Below, in pieces: positions 1 through 6,034 of a stretch of 9,840 bases of DNA. The DNA is from an uncultured Actinomycetes bacterium (GTDB lineage: Bacteria; Actinomycetota; Actinomycetes; S36-B12): NCBI GenBank assembly GCA_905181745.1, contig CAJIYV010000155.1, forward strand, positions 1 to 9,840, given 5' to 3'. Under the pieces are notes generated by a model that was given only the letters and a program-made list of their open reading frames with translations, searched no databases and was not told where the DNA came from. Position numbers and translations under genes: made by a program. How positions within the stretch are numbered: position 1 is the first letter of the stretch; the number at the start of each line of letters is the position of its first letter.

Positions 1-357
1 GTCAATCACAGATTGACGTAGGTCAGCGACGCTCACCGGCTTACCATTGGTTACGCGAACTGCTGAGTCACCTCGGCCAATTCCGATTACGGTTCGGTTG
101 CCGTACATCTCATTGAGGGTGGCGAATACGGACGCGGTGACAGTGATGTCTCGCGTAGCAGGATTGGTAACCATCGGGCCGACGGTGATATTGCGAGTTT
201 CATTGAGAATCTTGCTGTAAATCACGTAGGGCTCTTCCCACAAAATATGTGAGTCAAAAGTCCATACGTATTTAAAGCCGTAAGTCTCTGCTCTTCGGGC
301 AAGATCTACAACTCGCGCAGCCGGGGGAGTGCACTGGAGAACAACACCAATATCCAT
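1..357 (-). CDS. LLM-class flavin-dependent oxidoreductase, 3' part missing
   Basis: The first 119 codons of a luciferase-like (LLM) flavin oxidoreductase; the gene leaves the window at the left edge. The N-terminus MDIGVVLQCTP, the RRAETYGFKYVWTFDSH segment (about residues 26-42) and the TVGPMVTNPATRD stretch (about 57-69) are typical of the first strands and helices of the LLM TIM barrel, which binds FMN or F420. It resembles the subfamily annotated as TIGR03842, which from memory is often found beside dihydropyrimidinase genes. The start is ATG at 357, with AAGGAAGG at 366-373 as ribosome binding site. It lies 31 bases after the semialdehyde dehydrogenase gene on the same strand, so it is probably the fourth gene of the pyrimidine operon. 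The cofactor and substrate cannot be read from this fragment. A role in pyrimidine breakdown is inferred from position only. Confidence 0.85.
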   Translation of the reverse strand, partial: MDIGVVLQCTPPAARVVDLARRAETYGFKYVWTFDSHILWEEPYVIYSKILNETRNITVGPMVTNPATRDITVTASVFATLNEMYGNRTVIGIGRGDSAVRVTNGKPVSVADLRQSVID

Positions 358-388
358 AACAACAACCTTCCTTGGGGATTAACTGTGG

Positions 389-1876
389 TTAACGAGTTTG
401 AGGGAAACCTAAATCAACTGAGCTAGTTGCTGGGTCTGGCCAGCGTGACGTGATCGTTTTTGTGTGGGTATAGAACTCAATCCCCGCAGGTCCATACATA
501 TTTGCATCTCCGAACAAAGATGACTTCCATCCGCCGAAACTGTAGTAAGCGACGGGGACTGGAATGGGCACGTTAATGCCTACCATTCCCACCTGAATGT
601 CGAATTGGAATTGACGAGCAGCCCCACCATCTCGAGTGAAAATGGCGGTGCCGTTTCCATATTGGTGGTCATTGATCAACTCAACGGCCTCCTCGTATGT
701 GTCGACTCGAATGACCGAAAGAACAGGACCGAAGATTTCCTCGTCGTAGACCTTCATTCCTGGGCGCACATGGTCAATCACTGAGGGATTAAGGAAGTAG
801 CCTTTTTCCGGGAGGACGCCTTCGCGCCCATCAATAACAACCGTTGCGCCCTCCGCCGCGGCGCCGGCAAGATAAGAAGCCACTTTGTCGCGGTGCTCCT
901 GGGTGATCAGTGGGCCCATTTCATTGCTGGGATCTGTACCGGGTCCGACCTTGAGTGCCGGGATCCTCGCCGAGATCGCCTCAATGAGTGGATCGGCCAC
1001 GCCGCCCACCGCCACGATAACTGAGATAGCCATACACCGTTCGCCCGCTGAGCCGAATCCGGCACTCACGGACGCATCGGCGGCCATATTGATGTCGGCA
1101 TCAGGCAATACCACCATGTGGTTTTTAGCTCCGCCGAGTGCTTGTACTCGCTTTCCGTTCGCAGTCCCGGTTGAGTAAATGTATTTTGCGATCGGAGTTG
1201 AGCCGACAAAACTGACAGCTGCGATGTCAGGGTGTTCCAAGATAGTGTCCACCGCGAGTTTGTCACCGTGGACAACATTGAGAACTCCGTCGGGCAGTCC
1301 TGCTTCGGTGAGCAAGCGAGCCAACAGCACAGTAACTGAAGGATCCTTTTCACTCGGCTTAAGGATGAACGTGTTACCTGCGGCAATACCGTTGGTGAGC
1401 ATCCACAAGGGGACCATCGCTGGGAAGTTAAAGGGTGTGATGCCTGCGACAACGCCGAGTGGCTGTTTAATCGAGTACACATCGACGCCACCGGAAACCT
1501 GTTCGCTAAATCCGCCTTTCATGTGGGAGGGGATTCCACAAGCAAACTCAATGTTCTCAATCCCACGGGCCAGCTCGCCGGCGGCATCGCTGGGTACTTT
1601 CCCGTGCTCGATTGACACGAGCCCCGCAATTTCATCGCGATGGGCAACCACCAATTCCCGGAATCGGAACATGATCTCGGCCTTCTTGGACAACGATGTG
1701 GCGCGCCAAGCCGGGAAGGCTGCCTTGGCAATTGCAATAGCCGAATTCATCTCGCTCACGCTAGCCAGACCAACCTGCGCTTGTTGTTCCCCTAACGCGG
1801 GATTAAAGACCGGACCAAAATTTCCGGATGTCGGTGTTACATCCTGACCGTTAATCCAATGGGGGATAGTTCGCAT
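389..1876 (-). CDS. mmsA: CoA-acylating (methyl)malonate-semialdehyde dehydrogenase
   Basis: Oxidises malonate semialdehyde to acetyl-CoA, or methylmalonate semialdehyde to propionyl-CoA, using NAD+ and CoA with loss of CO2. It is a 495-residue cytosolic ALDH-fold enzyme, the usual length for MmsA/IolA. Visible marks are TPFNFP (N150, oxyanion site), ILKPSE near 171-176, GGAKNH at about 248-253 in place of the usual ALDH glutamate motif, nucleophile C281 in GERCMA, and EIFGPVL towards the C-terminus. R104 and R280 fit the two substrate-carboxylate arginines known from IolA. The absent general-base glutamate is normal for CoA-dependent members. The frame is open up to 1924, but ATG 1876 is preferred because it has a strong ribosome binding site and starts MRTIPHWING as in the family. 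A 70-base gap separates it from the dihydropyrimidinase gene. In this operon it completes beta-alanine or beta-aminoisobutyrate breakdown; roles in valine or inositol catabolism are also known for the family. Confidence 0.95.
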   Translation of the reverse strand: MRTIPHWINGQDVTPTSGNFGPVFNPALGEQQAQVGLASVSEMNSAIAIAKAAFPAWRATSLSKKAEIMFRFRELVVAHRDEIAGLVSIEHGKVPSDAAGELARGIENIEFACGIPSHMKGGFSEQVSGGVDVYSIKQPLGVVAGITPFNFPAMVPLWMLTNGIAAGNTFILKPSEKDPSVTVLLARLLTEAGLPDGVLNVVHGDKLAVDTILEHPDIAAVSFVGSTPIAKYIYSTGTANGKRVQALGGAKNHMVVLPDADINMAADASVSAGFGSAGERCMAISVIVAVGGVADPLIEAISARIPALKVGPGTDPSNEMGPLITQEHRDKVASYLAGAAAEGATVVIDGREGVLPEKGYFLNPSVIDHVRPGMKVYDEEIFGPVLSVIRVDTYEEAVELINDHQYGNGTAIFTRDGGAARQFQFDIQVGMVGINVPIPVPVAYYSFGGWKSSLFGDANMYGPAGIEFYTHTKTITSRWPDPATSSVDLGFPQTR

Positions 1877-1881
1877 TTGTT

Positions 1882-1889
1882 TCTCCTTT
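1882..1889 (-). promoter_or_regulatory. Ribosome binding site that sets the mmsA start
   Basis: On the minus strand AAAGGAGA stands 5 bases before ATG 1876. The in-frame upstream ATGs at 1924 and 1900 have no comparable site, so the shorter 495-residue protein is preferred. Confidence 0.8.
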
Positions 1890-1946
1890 ATATCGGTCAT
1901 GAGCGTGTAGCGGAAAATTAACACTACATTCAGACTGGTGCAGGGG

Positions 1947-3365
1947 CTAGATCAGATATTGACTCAGTCCGCGCTTGAGGTATTTACCGTGACCCATATG
2001 ACCCAGATAGGCATTATTATCTACAATTACGGCGCCACGTGAGAGAACAGTGTCAACGTGACCGTCCACATTGAACCCCTCCCACGCCGAGTGATCCATA
2101 TTCATGTGATGAGTCTTGTGGTAGCCAATTTCTGTGCGTCCGGAAGGGTTGTAGATCACGATGTCAGCGTCCGAGCCCGGGGCAATGACCCCCTTCTGTG
2201 GATATAGGCCAAACATCCGAGCTGGGGTTGTTGAGGTGATCTCTACCCAACGCTGGAGTGAGATTTTGCCTTCGACAACCCCCTGGTACAGCAGATCCAT
2301 CCGGTGTTCAACCGATCCAATGCCGTTTGGGATCGCAGAAAAGTTTCCTACACCCAGTTCTTTTTGCTCCTTGAAACAAAAAGGGCAATGATCCGTGCTG
2401 ACGATTGAGAGGTCGTTTGTCCGAAGATATTTCCACAGTTCCTCATGGTGCCCCTCGGCTTTTGAGCGAAGTGGTGTTGAACAGACCCATTTCGCCCCTT
2501 CAAATCCAGGTTGAGAGAGTTGCTCTTCGAGTGAGAGATAGAGGTATTGCGGGCACGTCTCACCGAAGACATTCCACGCATCATTTTTTGCTTCCTGCAA
2601 GATTTTGACGGCTTGCTTAGCCGACATATGGACTACGTAGAGCGGTGCACCGGTCATTCGAGCCAACATGATCGCTCGATTCGTGGCTTCGGCTTCGGTT
2701 TCCCAAGGCCGGGTAAGTGAGTGGTACTTGGGGTCGGTCTTGCCAGCAGCCAAAGCTTGTGACACCAGAACATCAATTGCAATACCATTTTCAGCGTGCA
2801 TCATAATCATGCTGCCATTGTTGGCTGCGGTCTGCATGGCGCGCAAGATTTGACCGTCATCGCTGTAGAACACGCCCGGGTAAGCCATAAATAATTTGAA
2901 ACTGGTAATACCTTCATTGACGAGTTCGTCCATAGCTTTAAGAGAGTCATCGTCTACTCCACCGATGATTTGGTGGAAGGCGTAGTCGATGTGCGTGTTT
3001 CCACGCGCCTTCTCATGCCATGCGGCGAGGCCGTCTTGGACCCGCTCGCCGAATTTCTGCACGGCAAAGTCAATAATTGTCGTGGTTCCACCCCATGCAG
3101 CGGCGCGTGTTCCGGTATCGAATGTGTCCGATGCGAACGTGCCACCAAAAGGTAACTCCATGTGGGTGTGTGAATCGACCCCACCTGGAATCACATATTT
3201 GCCAGCGGCGTCAATCACCACATCCGCTGTCGAGGTCAACTCGTTACCTAGTGAAGTATCGCCCGGGGTCAAGACTGCAGCTATTTTTTCGCCATCAATT
3301 AACACATCAGCAGCGATCGCGCCTTGCGGCGAAACCACCAAACCATTTTTGATCAAAGTAGTCAT
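1947..3365 (-). CDS. hydA: Dihydropyrimidinase (D-hydantoinase family)
   Basis: Zinc amidohydrolase that opens 5,6-dihydrouracil or dihydrothymine to the N-carbamoyl beta-amino acid, the second step of reductive pyrimidine catabolism. The 472-residue length is normal for the family. The complete metal-site set is visible: H66 and H68 in GGVDSHTHME, the lysine expected to be carboxylated K157 in SFKLFMAYPG, H190 in MMHAENG, H246 in VVHMSA and D325 in STDHCPF. Y162 and the NG at 347-348 fit the substrate-binding tyrosine and asparagine of dihydropyrimidinases. The start ATG 3365 has GAGGAG at 3371-3376 on the minus strand, 5 bases away. The gene begins 25 bases after the beta-ureidopropionase gene, so the two are very likely cotranscribed. 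The enzyme may also act on hydantoins. An allantoinase is less likely because the next enzyme in the operon is a beta-ureidopropionase. Confidence 0.95.
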   Translation of the reverse strand: MTTLIKNGLVVSPQGAIAADVLIDGEKIAAVLTPGDTSLGNELTSTADVVIDAAGKYVIPGGVDSHTHMELPFGGTFASDTFDTGTRAAAWGGTTTIIDFAVQKFGERVQDGLAAWHEKARGNTHIDYAFHQIIGGVDDDSLKAMDELVNEGITSFKLFMAYPGVFYSDDGQILRAMQTAANNGSMIMMHAENGIAIDVLVSQALAAGKTDPKYHSLTRPWETEAEATNRAIMLARMTGAPLYVVHMSAKQAVKILQEAKNDAWNVFGETCPQYLYLSLEEQLSQPGFEGAKWVCSTPLRSKAEGHHEELWKYLRTNDLSIVSTDHCPFCFKEQKELGVGNFSAIPNGIGSVEHRMDLLYQGVVEGKISLQRWVEITSTTPARMFGLYPQKGVIAPGSDADIVIYNPSGRTEIGYHKTHHMNMDHSAWEGFNVDGHVDTVLSRGAVIVDNNAYLGHMGHGKYLKRGLSQYLI

Positions 3366-3390
3366 GTGAACTCCTCAAGCTAGGGGTGAA

Positions 3391-4227
3391 CTAGGGACGA
3401 ACGAGATCTTGGTAGGCATCAGGACGACGATCACGGTAGAACTGCCAGCGCGTCCGCACCGTCGTGATCAACTCAAGATCTAGGTCGCGAACTATGAGTT
3501 CTGGCTTATAGGCATCGCCCTTTTCGCCCACATAGCTGCCCTCAGGGTCAATGAAATATGACTGTCCATAAAAGTCGTCGTCTCCGAGATCTTCGATACC
3601 AACCCGGTTGATTGCGCCCACGTAATATTCGTTGGCGACCGCCGCGGCTGGTTGTTCGATGCTCCACAGGTACTGGGATAATCCGCGTGAGGTCGCAGAC
3701 GGATTGAACACAATTTGGGCCCCGTTGAGTCCAAGGGCCCGCCAGCCTTCAGGGAAATGGCGGTCGTAGCAGATGTACACGCCCACTTTGCCTACGGCAG
3801 TGTCAAAGACGGGGTAGCCGCCATTGCCGGGACGAAAATAGAACTTCTCCCAGAAACCCTTGACGTGGGGGATGTGTTGTTTGCGGTATTTACCCAAATA
3901 GCTTCCATCGGCATCGATCACGGCGGCGGTGTTATAAAGGAAACCCGGTCCGGCATCTTCATACATGGGCAAAACCATGACCATCTCTAATTCGCGCGCC
4001 AATGCCTGGAATCTTTCCGTTGTGGGTCCAGGTATGGCCTCCGCGTACGCGTAATATTCGGCGTCTTGAACCTGGCAGAAGTAGGGCCCGTAGAAGAGCT
4101 CTTGAAAACAAATAATCTTCACCCCTGCGGCGGCAGCTTCTCGCGCGTACTCTTCGTGCTTAACGATCATAGATTCCTTGTCCCCGGTCCAATCTGTCTG
4201 AACCAAGGCGGCACGCACAACACTCAT
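3391..4227 (-). CDS. Beta-ureidopropionase (N-carbamoyl-beta-alanine amidohydrolase), nitrilase superfamily
   Basis: Hydrolyses N-carbamoyl-beta-alanine or N-carbamoyl-beta-aminoisobutyrate to the beta-amino acid, CO2 and ammonia, the third step of the reductive pathway. The 278-residue protein carries the nitrilase triad: E43 in FQELFYG, K116 in YRKQHIPH and C153 in ICYDRHFPE. The GFWEKFYFRPG segment after the lysine is common in beta-ureidopropionase and N-carbamoylputrescine amidase relatives. The frame is open to an ATG at 4293, but ATG 4227 is chosen: GGAG lies 6 bases upstream, and MSVVRAALVQ matches the first strand of the fold, while the 22 extra codons look unrelated and overlap an inverted repeat. 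It is the first intact gene of the minus-strand operon. N-carbamoylputrescine amidase is the main alternative, but the neighbouring dihydropyrimidinase favours beta-ureidopropionase. Confidence 0.92.
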   Translation of the reverse strand: MSVVRAALVQTDWTGDKESMIVKHEEYAREAAAAGVKIICFQELFYGPYFCQVQDAEYYAYAEAIPGPTTERFQALARELEMVMVLPMYEDAGPGFLYNTAAVIDADGSYLGKYRKQHIPHVKGFWEKFYFRPGNGGYPVFDTAVGKVGVYICYDRHFPEGWRALGLNGAQIVFNPSATSRGLSQYLWSIEQPAAAVANEYYVGAINRVGIEDLGDDDFYGQSYFIDPEGSYVGEKGDAYKPELIVRDLDLELITTVRTRWQFYRDRRPDAYQDLVRP

Positions 4228-4233
4228 GTAGGA

Positions 4234-4237
4234 CTCC
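4234..4237 (-). promoter_or_regulatory. Ribosome binding site that sets the beta-ureidopropionase start
   Basis: GGAG on the minus strand, 6 bases before ATG 4227. The competing ATG at 4293 is preceded by GGGTAAAAACAT, with a weak and poorly placed match, which supports the shorter protein. Confidence 0.65.
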
Positions 4238-4276
4238 AATTCAATGGGGATAGCGGCGGGAGGACATTTCTGCCCT

Positions 4277-4300
4277 AAAACATGCTTGATCATATGTTTT
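4277..4300. repeat. Inverted repeat in the leader of the catabolic operon
   Basis: Perfect 7-base arms AAAACAT (4277-4283) and ATGTTTT (4294-4300) around a 10-base centre. It lies between the proposed -10 element and the first intact gene, where a repressor could block transcription. It overlaps the rejected upstream start at 4293. The AT-rich arms and lack of a following T-run argue against a terminator. Operator function is inferred. Confidence 0.4.
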
Positions 4301-4331
4301 TACCCAGCATTAAGTCTTAAGTTACCCAAAA

Positions 4332-4337
4332 TTTATA
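4332..4337 (-). promoter_or_regulatory. Possible -10 element for the pyrimidine-catabolic operon
   Basis: TATAAA on the minus strand in an AT-rich stretch, about 105 bases before the beta-ureidopropionase start. No good -35 hexamer stands 16-18 bases upstream, which would fit a promoter needing an activator. A palindrome (4366-4390) sits where such an activator might bind. The call rests on the hexamer and its position only. Confidence 0.35.
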
Positions 4338-4365
4338 CAAAACTGTGACTTTGCGCATTTTGGAG

Positions 4366-4390
4366 ACGGTCGTGACAAAGTTGTGACCGT
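4366..4390. repeat. Imperfect palindrome with repeated GTGAC motif, possible operator
   Basis: Outer arms ACGGTC (4366-4371) and GACCGT (4385-4390) pair perfectly, and inner AC (4375-4376) and GT (4380-4381) pair around an AAA centre, so 8 of 11 positions per arm match. GTGAC occurs at 4372-4376 and 4383-4387, one helical turn apart, and again at 4345-4349. If TATAAA at 4332-4337 is the -10, the palindrome covers roughly -41 to -65 on the minus strand, a usual activator position. No T-run follows on either strand, so a terminator is less likely. The regulator is unknown. Confidence 0.45.
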
Positions 4391-4403
4391 AAATGTTGAT
4401 TAT

Positions 4404-4646
4404 TCACTCTGATTGGGAGATCGTTGCGTTAACTGAACCCATATCAATTAATGAGTTACCGTCCGCGTCAACCAGAATCCCGCCACCGGCTTTTGTGACG
4501 AAAACCGGAGGCCCGAGGCCCACACCCGAGGAAACTGCATCTTCCTTGCGGGCGAGCAATCCCCGTGAACGAGGGCCTGGCAATTCGGTTACTAAATTGC
4601 GCTCCTGGGTAACTCCGTTAATAACTTGTTCCGCAGCGATGGTCAT
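4404..4646 (-). pseudogene. gabT: Truncated 5' remnant of a GabT-family omega-aminotransferase gene
   Basis: An 80-codon frame whose first 71 residues match the N-terminus of actinobacterial 4-aminobutyrate aminotransferase: LVTELPGPRSR (about 18-28), the SSGVGLGPPVFV segment and AGGGILVDADGNSLIDMGS ending at residue 71. In full-length proteins this is followed by GIAVTT and the PLP domain. Here the similarity stops near 4433, nine unrelated residues follow and the frame ends in TGA. Nothing resembling the rest, including the PLP lysine region, is visible to 4294, so well over 300 residues are missing. ATG 4646 has AAAGGAA upstream with usual spacing, and there is no internal stop or frameshift, which suggests recent loss or retained translation. 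GabT relatives can transaminate beta-alanine to malonate semialdehyde, the step between the beta-ureidopropionase and MmsA of this operon. It was therefore probably the operon's first gene. It cannot be an active enzyme. Confidence 0.8.
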
Positions 4647-4728
4647 AGGAATTCCTTTGAACAGCGAGAGGGCGGACCGATTGGGGCAAGCATAGGGTGA
4701 ATGCAGAGCAGGCGACCCCATCATCTCC

Positions 4729-4734
4729 TAAACT
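4729..4734 (+). promoter_or_regulatory. Possible -10 element for a leaderless dxr transcript
   Basis: TAAACT (TAnnnT pattern) ends 6 bases before the GTG start of dxr, which would place transcription initiation at or next to the start codon. No purine-rich Shine-Dalgarno lies in front of this GTG. I see no clear -35 hexamer. Confidence 0.45.
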
Positions 4735-4740
4735 GCACCT

Positions 4741-5994
4741 GTGAATAAACCGCGCACCGGACCAATTCGAGTGGTGATTCTTGGCAGCACCGGTTCAATC
4801 GGTGTCCAGGCACTGGACATTATTCGACGAAACCCAGACCGCTTCACTGTCGTGGCCCTGTGCGCGACCGGTGCGAATGCCCAAGCTTTGGCTTCGGCGG
4901 CCATCGAATTCGAAGTTGAAGTCGTGGGGGTAACGCGTGGAACATGTGGCGAAGACGTGCAGATGCATCTCCTCGCAGGCGTACAAGATCGCGGTTTTTC
5001 CCAGGGGGATCACGTTCTGCCCGAGTTGGTCATTGGCCCAAGCGTTCCGGAACAATTAGCCCGACTCGATGTGGACATCGTGCTCAACGCGATTGCGGGA
5101 GCCGCTGGCCTCAAGGCAACTTTAGAAACCCTGGCCGCAGGCAACCGATTGGCCTTAGCAAATAAGGAGTCTCTCATTATTGGAGGGGACTTGGTCTCTC
5201 ACCTTGCCCGACCGGGTCAGATTATTCCGGTTGATTCGGAGCATTCTGCTGTCGCCCAATGCTTGCTCGCGGGAAAAAGCTCTGAAGTGCGAAAACTTAT
5301 TATTACTGCGAGTGGGGGTCCATTTCTCGGGAAAAGCCGAAAGCAATTAGAAAAAGTCAGCATAGACGATGCGCTGGCGCACCCCACCTGGAAAATGGGG
5401 CCTCTGGTCACCATCAACTCTGCAACCTTAGTGAACAAGGGTTTGGAAGTAATCGAGGCGCACCTGCTGTTTGACGTGCCGTTTGCCGATATCGAGGTAA
5501 CCGTGCATCCGCAGTCAGTGGTGCACTCTATGGTGGAGTTCATCGATGGTTCAACAATCGCACAAGCCAGTCCACCCGACATGAGAATTCCCATTGCTTG
5601 GGGCCTGTCCGCCGGGCGAGAAATATTCCGGGTGCCCGAAGCTGCGCCAGCATGCGACTGGAAAACGGCGTCAACGTGGGCATTTCAGCCATTGGACGAG
5701 GAAGTGTTCCCTGCGGTGGGACTTGCCCGGGTCGCCGGTGAGGCGGGGGGCACCGCACCCGCCGTATTTAACGCTGCGAACGAGGCAGCCGTGGCAGGCT
5801 TTCTGGCCGGCGAGATCACATTTATGTCAATTGTGGACCACATTGAGCACGTGTTACATCTTCACCTAGCCGGATCGGGTGACTTGGGGACAGGAAGTTC
5901 GTTCGTATCAGGGAACGCGCTTACACTGGAGGACGTCTTAGCCGCTGACGGCTGGGCGCGTGAATTTAGCCTTGGCGGCTCACTTGGCAGCTAA
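4741..5994 (+). CDS. dxr: 1-deoxy-D-xylulose 5-phosphate reductoisomerase
   Basis: Rearranges and reduces DXP to 2-C-methyl-D-erythritol 4-phosphate with NADPH and a divalent metal, the committed step of the MEP isoprenoid pathway and the target of fosmidomycin. The 417-residue cytosolic protein is slightly longer than the E. coli enzyme. Visible motifs are the NADPH-binding GSTGSIG (15-21), ANKES (140-144), the metal ligands D165 and E167 in PVDSEHSA and E236 in NKGLE, the phosphate-site serine in TASGGPF (about 189-195), and HPQSVVHSMVEF (256-267). Compared with E. coli it lacks about ten residues between the metal site and TASGGPF. The GTG start at 4741 is supported by the MNKPRTGPIRVVILGSTG beginning. 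There is no Shine-Dalgarno, and a -10-like hexamer stands 6 bases away, so it may be leaderless. The rseP gene follows after 40 bases. Confidence 0.97.
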   Translation: MNKPRTGPIRVVILGSTGSIGVQALDIIRRNPDRFTVVALCATGANAQALASAAIEFEVEVVGVTRGTCGEDVQMHLLAGVQDRGFSQGDHVLPELVIGPSVPEQLARLDVDIVLNAIAGAAGLKATLETLAAGNRLALANKESLIIGGDLVSHLARPGQIIPVDSEHSAVAQCLLAGKSSEVRKLIITASGGPFLGKSRKQLEKVSIDDALAHPTWKMGPLVTINSATLVNKGLEVIEAHLLFDVPFADIEVTVHPQSVVHSMVEFIDGSTIAQASPPDMRIPIAWGLSAGREIFRVPEAAPACDWKTASTWAFQPLDEEVFPAVGLARVAGEAGGTAPAVFNAANEAAVAGFLAGEITFMSIVDHIEHVLHLHLAGSGDLGTGSSFVSGNALTLEDVLAADGWAREFSLGGSLGS

Positions 5995-6034
5995 ACAGCG
6001 GCGGAAAAGTGTTATCACTGGAAAGGGCGGATAG

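Noticed and set aside
1179..1847. Plus-strand 222-residue reading frame
   Set aside because: It lies wholly inside mmsA on the opposite strand, its translation has no recognisable domain, and mmsA is unambiguous.
2989..3369. Plus-strand 126-residue reading frame over the dihydropyrimidinase start
   Set aside because: Antisense shadow of a well-supported gene; cysteine- and proline-rich translation without a family pattern.
4228..4293. Extra 22 N-terminal codons of the beta-ureidopropionase from ATG 4293
   Set aside because: They precede the first strand of the nitrilase fold, overlap an inverted repeat, and ATG 4227 has the better ribosome binding site.
4393..4695. Plus-strand 100-residue reading frame
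   Set aside because: It is antisense to the gabT remnant, whose minus-strand frame has clear family similarity; the plus frame has none and no good ribosome binding site.
4647..4724. Upstream extension of the gabT remnant to ATG 4724
   Set aside because: The extra 26 residues do not resemble GabT N-termini, GGAG abuts the ATG with no spacer, and ATG 4646 has a properly spaced ribosome binding site.
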